A stretch of 8,309 nucleotides of DNA from positions 1-8,309 of the forward strand of contig CAJTWL010000022.1 of assembly GCA_910579845.1 (NCBI GenBank), in the 5' to 3' direction. Position 1 is the first letter of the stretch. Each line of letters opens with the position of its first letter. Both the position numbers and the translations under genes were made by a program. Positions 1-4,348 of the stretch are shown piece after piece. This stretch comes from an uncultured Muribaculaceae bacterium. Lineage in GTDB: Bacteria; Bacteroidota; Bacteroidia; Bacteroidales; Muribaculaceae. The notes beneath the pieces are model-generated. The model did not search any database. It saw only the letters and a list, made by a program, of their open reading frames with translations, and had not been told where the DNA came from.

Positions 1-50
1 CAGGGGTCAAAATTGTCTTGGCTCACAGGGTCAACCGAGCCTGGGTTTTC
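1..50. repeat. Short GGGTCAA direct repeats at the left edge, possible insertion-sequence end
   Basis: The string CAGGGGTCAA at 1-10 recurs as CAGGGTCAA at 26-34, and GGCTC at 20-24 can pair with GAGCC at 37-41. Closely spaced GGGTCAA-type repeats resemble what I recall of the terminal multiple repeats of IS21-like elements in Bacteroidales. No transposase is visible because the window starts here, so this is a weak inference; it could equally be an ordinary intergenic repeat. Confidence 0.25.
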
Positions 51-421
51 CATATTGATTGTAAAATTCATTATTGCAGTAATTTTAGGTTCGCTTCTGT
101 TGCCGTTTATAATTCTTTGGCAGATATTGGTGACAGCATTGAATATTAGTCGAATCAAGAATAATGTCTCGGCATAACGCCATTAAGAGTGTGTTTGCTT
201 TTAACACGAATTTACAATAAGAGTTTGGCTTAATCACCGCCAACCGGAAAGTTTCCGGATCTTCGAGACTCAGAAACACCTCGGAAATATCTCGTTGATG
301 TTAAGAAAAAATAAGTCAAGACGAGTTCACACTCTTGGAAAATTCGAAGGGAATTCAAGAGATTTACCTTGATTTAATAATTTTTATAATCATACTGCAA
401 GAATACGGCAGTTTGTGTGAT
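51..421. other. Intergenic stretch without a convincing gene
   Basis: This AT-rich stretch has only one reading frame of note, a 64-codon minus-strand frame at 85-279 that begins at GTG, lacks a recognisable domain and has no neighbour on that strand. Two small symmetric sites are visible: a 15-base palindrome CCGGAAAGTTTCCGG at 244-258, and the dyad ACTGC-N9-GCAGT at 394-412 just before the next gene's promoter box. No tRNA or other RNA gene was recognised. Confidence 0.5.
394..412. promoter_or_regulatory. Short dyad upstream of the DUF1848 promoter box
   Basis: ACTGC at 394-398 is repeated in inverted orientation as GCAGT at 408-412 with a 9-base spacer. It covers the place where a -33 element would be expected for the TAACTTTG box at 422-429, and no TTTG -33 match is present there. 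It could be an operator for a regulator or activator, but a 5-bp dyad occurs often by chance. Confidence 0.2.
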
Positions 422-429
422 TAACTTTG
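422..429 (+). promoter_or_regulatory. Bacteroidetes -7 promoter box TAACTTTG
   Basis: TAACTTTG matches the Bacteroidetes housekeeping sigma -7 consensus TAnnTTTG exactly. No good TTTG -33 element lies about 20 bases upstream. Only four bases separate the box from the ATG at 434, so if it is used the transcript would start at or very near the start codon, giving a leaderless or nearly leaderless mRNA. Confidence 0.5.
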
Positions 430-433
430 CACA

Positions 434-1492
434 ATGAAACAGCAGAAGGTGCAAATATTGACACGTGTCGGAGTGGAAGTCGAGGCTTTCGCTCCAACGG
501 TCTTGTCTGTAAGTCGGGCCACAGATATACCGGCATTTTATTCTAAGTGGTTTTTCAACCGTCTGGAAGAGGGATATTGCAAATGGCGCAATCCATTCAG
601 CGGGATGGAATATTACGTATCGTTTGAGAACGTGCGGTTTATTGTTTTCTGGTCTAAAAATCCGGCTCCGCTGATTCCGTATCTTGACAGATTAATGAAA
701 AGAGGAATCAATTGCTATGTCCAATATACTCTCAATGATTATGAAATAGAAGGATTGGAACCCGGTGTACCTGCAATTGGAAAGCGCGTCAGGACATTTC
801 GTCAATTGGAAGAGACTCTTGGGGAGCATGGTGTAATGTGGCGATTTGACCCGATGATTCTGACCGAGAACATTGACATCCCCAAATTGCTGCGGAAAGT
901 CAGTTTTCTGGCTGAGAAGCTACACGACTATACTGATACACTCGTTTTCAGTTTTGCCGACATAGCCGGCTATCGCAAGGTAGGCCGTAATCTTACGGCG
1001 CATGGGATCCGTTATGAGGAATGGACGGAAGCCAAGATGAGGGAGTTTGCCTCGCGCCTCTCGCAACTTAACAAAGAATGTGGTTGGAATCTGAAACTAT
1101 GCACCTGTGCAGAGAAAGTTGACTTGTCTGAGTTCGGGATAGAGCATAACCGGTGTGTCGATAATGAGCGCATGGCACGTATTGCTCATCAGAACGGTGT
1201 CTTGATGACCGAGCTTGGATTGCAAATTCATGAGCCCTCTCTCAGTCTCTTCAAGGACTTTGAGACACATCCTTCCGGATCCATTCTCCTTCTGGGAGGC
1301 AAGTATGCCATACGTATTGCCAATAGAAAAGATTCCGGTCAGCGGCAGCTCTGCGGCTGCATTAATTCAAAAGACATCGGGCAGTATGATACCTGTCCTC
1401 ATGGATGCCTTTACTGTTACGCCAATACTTCGCCCGAATCAGCAAGCCGCAAATATTCCCGGCATAATCCCGATGCAGAAACGATTATATAA
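434..1492 (+). CDS. DUF1848 family protein with C-terminal CxxxCxxC iron-sulfur motif
   Basis: A 352-residue soluble protein matching the DUF1848 family in length and layout. The N-terminal block SVSRATDIPAFY (residues 25-36) followed by WF and NPF is the family signature as I remember it. FWSKNP (72-77), QYTLNDYE (97-104) and WRFDPM (136-141) fit strands of a TIM-barrel-like fold. Near the end lie C307 and C309, then C321-x3-C325-x2-C328 followed by YAN, a spacing identical to the radical-SAM [4Fe-4S] motif. C223 and C225 form another CxC pair. The family's reaction is not known to me; a redox or radical-SAM-like role is inferred. The start is the only sensible ATG: the next in-frame Met (residue 58) lies beyond the signature. 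A -7 box ends four bases upstream. A short ORF follows 15 bases after the stop, so the two may be co-transcribed. The family assignment is firm; the function is not. Confidence 0.85.
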   Translation: MKQQKVQILTRVGVEVEAFAPTVLSVSRATDIPAFYSKWFFNRLEEGYCKWRNPFSGMEYYVSFENVRFIVFWSKNPAPLIPYLDRLMKRGINCYVQYTLNDYEIEGLEPGVPAIGKRVRTFRQLEETLGEHGVMWRFDPMILTENIDIPKLLRKVSFLAEKLHDYTDTLVFSFADIAGYRKVGRNLTAHGIRYEEWTEAKMREFASRLSQLNKECGWNLKLCTCAEKVDLSEFGIEHNRCVDNERMARIAHQNGVLMTELGLQIHEPSLSLFKDFETHPSGSILLLGGKYAIRIANRKDSGQRQLCGCINSKDIGQYDTCPHGCLYCYANTSPESASRKYSRHNPDAETII

Positions 1493-1507
1493 TAAATTCT
1501 GTTGGAA

Positions 1508-1672
1508 ATGCTTAAATTACTAAATTACGACTCATTACTTGCGCAAGCGTCAGAGTATATTCTGAGTCTACCGGAAACAAAACAAAAAGAATTAAAGGAG
1601 AATCTTTCTCACGGAAAAGCACTCTTGAAAAGCGGGGATCAAATGAAAGCATATCTGCATCATTATGTGTAA
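1508..1672 (+). pseudogene. 54-codon ORF, probable N-terminal remnant of a larger gene
   Basis: The ORF begins at ATG MLKLLNYDSLL and ends HHYV-TAA. It is highly charged and helix-like, with residues such as SLPETKQKELKE and HGKALLKSGDQMKAYLHHY, and reads as genuine coding sequence rather than noise. It starts 15 bases after the DUF1848 stop on the same strand, which suggests an operon. The last codons and the stop lie inside the left arm of a perfect inverted repeat that begins at 1668, so the reading frame appears to be cut by that element. A second, shorter open stretch in another frame (1692-1829) could be a displaced piece of the same gene. I do not recognise the family. The alternative is an intact small protein whose stop happens to fall in the repeat. 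Confidence 0.45.
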
Positions 1673-1745
1673 TAGACAAGACTTCATCTGACAATTTCTT
1701 CTCGGTGCCCTAAATAATCTGTCAGATGAAGTCTTGTCTATTACA
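1668..1745. repeat. Perfect 26-bp inverted repeat with 26-nt spacer
   Basis: The left arm (1668-1693, starting TGTAATAGACAAG) and right arm (1720-1745, ending CTTGTCTATTACA) are exact reverse complements over 26 bases, with a 26-base non-palindromic spacer. No T-run follows either arm, so it is not a typical intrinsic terminator, although the RNA would fold into a very stable hairpin. The left arm supplies the stop codon of the preceding ORF. The TGT...ACA ends suggest a MITE-like remnant or two insertion-sequence ends that have lost their interior, but no target-site duplication is obvious. A template-switch inversion during replication is another way to make it. Confidence 0.85.
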
Positions 1746-1988
1746 ATTAAAATCCGAGATTTCCTCAGGCGATACCGAACACCATGGTCGTTTTCGCTTC
1801 CAGTATTAGTTTGCATCGTGCGGAAGAACTGACGGTTTTATCAGCGTCATATAAGCAGATCTTTCCATAGGTGCCTGTGTCCCCGATGCCATTTCATAAG
1901 GTGGTGCCTACTCTTGTCGTGTTTTAAATTCCATTCATAAACCGTTTTACTTCTCACCGCTTTCGATATCGAATATAATCCGATAATA
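1746..1988. other. Non-coding or degraded stretch between palindrome and acyltransferase promoter
   Basis: No complete gene is visible. On the plus strand a frame open from 1692 to the TGA at 1830 runs out of the right palindrome arm and encodes NNLSDEVLSITIKIRDFLRR, which reads like protein but has no start codon. It may be debris of the ORF interrupted at 1668. Minus-strand frames here overlap the palindrome or the acyltransferase and look like shadows. Confidence 0.4.
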
Positions 1989-2021
1989 TTTGCAGGTGTC
2001 ACAAAAAATGCCGTAAATTTG
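1989..2021 (+). promoter_or_regulatory. Bacteroidetes promoter TTTG-N21-TAAATTTG
   Basis: TTTG at 1989-1992 is followed after 21 bases by TAAATTTG at 2014-2021, fitting the Bacteroidetes -33 TTTG / -7 TAnnTTTG arrangement. This is the best promoter in the window. Transcription would start around 2025-2029, at or just past the first ATG of the acyltransferase, which brings the start of that protein into question. Confidence 0.6.
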
Positions 2022-2024
2022 TAT

Positions 2025-3179
2025 ATGGAATTCGAGCAAGACAGCAAATCATTCCGGTCTGAATCCATATCAGATGCCCGACATAATGAGATGGCAAGGA
2101 ATAACGGCCCTCTCATGGAACCGGTCTCAAATTGCGACCGGTCTATAGTAAATGGAGATTTATCACGAAGTCTTAACATTGCAAAAGTCATATTTTTGTC
2201 GGGTGTCATTATGATTCATTGCGATCCATCGAGGTTGTATACAGGTAACCATGCAGATGTTCTCAACTTCTTTAAGTCTCTGTATCCATTGCTTTCATTA
2301 TGTGTACCAGGTTTTTTTATAATTTCGGGCTATCTGTTCTTTTTTAATGTAGAACATTTTGATTTTTATACTTATAAGGACAAAATGCAAAGTAGGCTTC
2401 ATTCGCTGTTGATCCCTTACCTGCTTTGGTGCACATTTTATGGTATCTCGCGCTACTTCAAGTCCAAATATCTTGGATTTGACGGCGACGGAATTGTTGT
2501 TGACGGTTCTTTTTCGATTGTCGGATTCATCAAGGGGTATTGGGCTACACCTGACGGATATCCTATGGGATTTGTAATGTGGTTCATTCGCAATCTTTTG
2601 GTTTTTCAGTTGCTTTCACCTGTGATATATTTTCTTGGAAAGAATTATGTACTTGCAGTTGTATTCTTGATTTTGCCATTGTTGGGAGTGGACATGAAAG
2701 GTGCTGAATTTTTCTTATTCGGGTCTATGCTCGGAATCCATAAAATAAACCTGGTAAAGATTCTTAAGAAACACGTAATTTTTCTTACGTTCATTTTTAT
2801 AGTATTTACAGAGATGACATACCTGTTATTTTCGCAATTTATGCCACTTGTGCAATATGTCGGCATATTTTTTGTGATGGCTCTGGCGAGAATATGTGGT
2901 GAACGTATGAAACTGCTGTTGCAATACATTAATGGAAACAGTAATTCGTTTTTCTTTATATATGCGGTACACGGAATGTACAGCACGATAATTGTAAAAT
3001 TTTGTTATAATCTTCTTGATTGTAATGAAGGAGGGATTTTCTTAGGTGCGTTATGTTTTTTAATGTCGTTTTTATTAAATTTGATGATCTCAACAATGTT
3101 TTTTGTGACATTGCGACATTTTATGCCAAATTTTCTCAATATATTGAGCGGCGGTCGCTTCAAAACATATATCGTTTAA
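2025..3179 (+). CDS. Acyltransferase family 3 integral membrane protein
   Basis: A 384-residue protein of the acyltransferase 3 family, whose members O-acylate surface glycans or other envelope molecules at the cytoplasmic membrane. After a hydrophilic N-terminus of about 48 residues comes the first membrane segment, LNIAKVIFLSGVIMIHC, carrying the His (H65) at the usual place for the family's key histidine. It is followed by the typical PGFFIISGYLFFF segment and further hydrophobic helices, about ten in all, ending in the charged tail GGRFKTYIV. Length is normal for the family. ATG 2025 is the first ATG, but the promoter -7 box ends four bases before it; ATG 2089 or ATG 2116 would shorten the odd N-terminus and leave a normal leader, so the start is uncertain. 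The gene is much more AT-rich (one sampled 60-base stretch is 33% GC) than the fusion gene downstream (52% in a sampled stretch), suggesting acquisition. Donor and acceptor cannot be told from sequence. Confidence 0.85.
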   Translation: MEFEQDSKSFRSESISDARHNEMARNNGPLMEPVSNCDRSIVNGDLSRSLNIAKVIFLSGVIMIHCDPSRLYTGNHADVLNFFKSLYPLLSLCVPGFFIISGYLFFFNVEHFDFYTYKDKMQSRLHSLLIPYLLWCTFYGISRYFKSKYLGFDGDGIVVDGSFSIVGFIKGYWATPDGYPMGFVMWFIRNLLVFQLLSPVIYFLGKNYVLAVVFLILPLLGVDMKGAEFFLFGSMLGIHKINLVKILKKHVIFLTFIFIVFTEMTYLLFSQFMPLVQYVGIFFVMALARICGERMKLLLQYINGNSNSFFFIYAVHGMYSTIIVKFCYNLLDCNEGGIFLGALCFLMSFLLNLMISTMFFVTLRHFMPNFLNILSGGRFKTYIV

Positions 3180-3193
3180 ATTTTATTAAGTAA

Positions 3194-3355
3194 GTGATAA
3201 AAATTAATGAACATATAAAACGCAGTTATTTATTTACGGATTTTGCCGCGGAGGGATGGAGCATACCATTGTATGCGACTGACCGACAAGGCGAAAGGCG
3301 TGATAAAGAACAAGTTTTATGGTTCAAGATAAATTCACTTACATATATCGTTTAA
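3194..3355 (+). other. 53-codon open frame in the repeat-bracketed segment, doubtful gene
   Basis: From GTG 3194 an open frame runs to TAA 3353-3355, encoding a hydrophilic 53-residue peptide with DFAAEGWSIPLYATDRQGER in its middle and ending SLTYIV. It shares its last four residues and stop with the acyltransferase because both ends lie in the direct repeat. It has no recognised domain, a weak start and no visible ribosome site. It could be the 3' remnant of another gene carried in with the repeat, or chance. Confidence 0.25.
3261..3276. repeat. Small perfect hairpin GCATAC-CATT-GTATGC
   Basis: Six-base arms at 3261-3266 and 3271-3276 flank a four-base loop, in the middle of the GC-richer part of the repeat-bracketed segment. 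It sits just after GGGATGGA. Small hairpins of this kind occur in REP- or MITE-like interspersed elements, but a single copy cannot show that. There is no T-run, so it is not a clear terminator. Confidence 0.4.
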
Positions 3356-3398
3356 TCTTTATTACTTACTTACCATTACTTTAATATCAACAATATCA

Positions 3399-4307
3399 AT
3401 GAAAAAGGTTAAATATCTATTTATGGCTGCTGCCGTGGCATTGATGATTGCATTGCCCAATGAGACAGAAGCAAAAGAAAAAAAGATTGGCATTCAGCTC
3501 TATTCCGTTATGGCGGCTGTCAAGAAAGATCCTGTAAAATCTGTTGAACGCCTTTCGGATATGGGGTATAACGTGTTTGAGCTTGTGCAATGGGGCGGTG
3601 ACCCTAAAGTATTCGGCATGGATGCCTCGGATTTCAAAAAACTCTGCAAGAAGAACGGAGTCTCAATCATCTCCACACACTCCAGCATTCAGGAAGATCC
3701 TGCGAATGAGGAGGAAATCATGAACCGCTGGCGGGAACTCTTCTCTATCCAGAAGGCTTGTGGAGGAAAATATTTTGTAATCCCAAGCTATAAGACCGAA
3801 TACACCGAAGACGGCATCCGGCAGATGGCAGATTACTTTAATCGAGTTGGTAGAATCGCACGCGAATACGGTCTTCAACTCGGTTATCACAACCATGCAA
3901 AAGAGTTTGCAAAGCTAAAAGACTGCGACAAAGTGATGTGGGAATATCTCGTGGAGAACACCGATCCCCGCTACGTCTGTTTCGAGCTTGACACCTACTG
4001 GTGCAAGAAAGGTGGTAAAGATCCTGTGTCTTACCTCCGCAAATATCCTGACCGTGTGAAATTGCTCCATGTCAAGGACGATTATGTGATCGGTGAAAGT
4101 GGCAATCTCAATTTTGAGGAAATATTTACGCAATTCTATAAGAATGGCATGAAGGATTATGTGGTTGAAATCGAAACACCCCGTTGGCTTCGTAACAAAA
4201 CCAACGCCGATGGTTCCAAATACACTGACGACCAGATCATGGACGAAATCTTCAAAGCTGCCGACAAGAGTGCCGGATATCTAAATTCAGCCAAATGGGT
4301 GAAATAG
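3399..4307 (+). CDS. Exported sugar phosphate isomerase/epimerase-like TIM-barrel protein
   Basis: A 302-residue protein of the xylose-isomerase-like TIM-barrel (AP endonuclease 2 / sugar isomerase-epimerase) superfamily. It begins with a signal peptide: MKKVKYLF, a hydrophobic core AAAVALMIALP, and a likely signal peptidase I site after TEA (residue 25). There is no lipobox Cys, so it should be free in the periplasm. The barrel opens with IGIQLYSV (30-37). Characteristic blocks are GYHNHAKEF (162-170), FELDTYW (195-201), LLHVKDD (222-228) and VVEIETPR (255-262); H166, D198, H224 and E257 are the likely metal ligands by analogy with sugar epimerases. Secreted Bacteroidetes relatives have been linked to processing of 3-keto-glycosides and similar oxidised sugars, so isomerisation, hydration or lyase chemistry are all possible; the substrate is unknown. 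The start is fixed by the signal peptide. Its leader is AT-rich, with no clear -7 box or Shine-Dalgarno site. The next gene follows 41 bp after the stop, suggesting one transcript. Confidence 0.85.
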   Translation: MKKVKYLFMAAAVALMIALPNETEAKEKKIGIQLYSVMAAVKKDPVKSVERLSDMGYNVFELVQWGGDPKVFGMDASDFKKLCKKNGVSIISTHSSIQEDPANEEEIMNRWRELFSIQKACGGKYFVIPSYKTEYTEDGIRQMADYFNRVGRIAREYGLQLGYHNHAKEFAKLKDCDKVMWEYLVENTDPRYVCFELDTYWCKKGGKDPVSYLRKYPDRVKLLHVKDDYVIGESGNLNFEEIFTQFYKNGMKDYVVEIETPRWLRNKTNADGSKYTDDQIMDEIFKAADKSAGYLNSAKWVK

Positions 4308-4348
4308 AAAGTTGCCTGTAAGGGGCGCTTACATCGAAATGCAAACAG

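Larger units (their letters stand above)
3165..3364. repeat. 24-bp imperfect direct repeats bracketing a ~150-bp segment
   Basis: The 24-mer at 3165-3188 (beginning ACATATATCGTTTAA) recurs at 3341-3364 with two mismatches. The first copy encodes the last residues TYIV-stop of the acyltransferase; the second encodes the same TYIV-stop at the end of a short open frame. Each copy overlaps or abuts an 8-mer in opposite orientation, AAGTAAGT at 3188-3195 and ACTTACTT at 3364-3371. Much of the DNA between is visibly GC-richer than the flanks. The arrangement resembles an insertion at a gene's 3' end that regenerates that end, or a local duplication followed by replacement of the middle. Confidence 0.7.

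Noticed and set aside
244..258. Palindrome CCGGAAAGTTTCCGG as an operator
   Set aside because: A single symmetric site about 175 bases from the nearest start, with no second copy and no regulator gene nearby. The support is too weak for a separate feature.
85..279. 64-codon minus-strand open frame (VFLSLEDPETFRLAV...)
   Set aside because: No recognisable domain, a GTG start without upstream signals, AT-rich intergenic context and no neighbour on that strand. A different minus-strand frame here is equally protein-like, so chance is the simpler view.
1668..1745. Invertible promoter (phase-variation switch)
   Set aside because: The arms fit in length, but a 26-base spacer is too small to hold a Bacteroidetes promoter and no invertase gene is near. 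No TAnnTTTG box is in the spacer.
1847..2209. 120-codon minus-strand frame overlapping the acyltransferase start and promoter
   Set aside because: It overlaps a well-supported gene and its promoter and shows no domain. Its sequence is dominated by basic and Ser residues typical of shadow frames.
3261..3276. Intrinsic terminator for the acyltransferase
   Set aside because: The stem is only six pairs and no T-run follows on either strand, so it is better treated as part of the repeat-bracketed segment.
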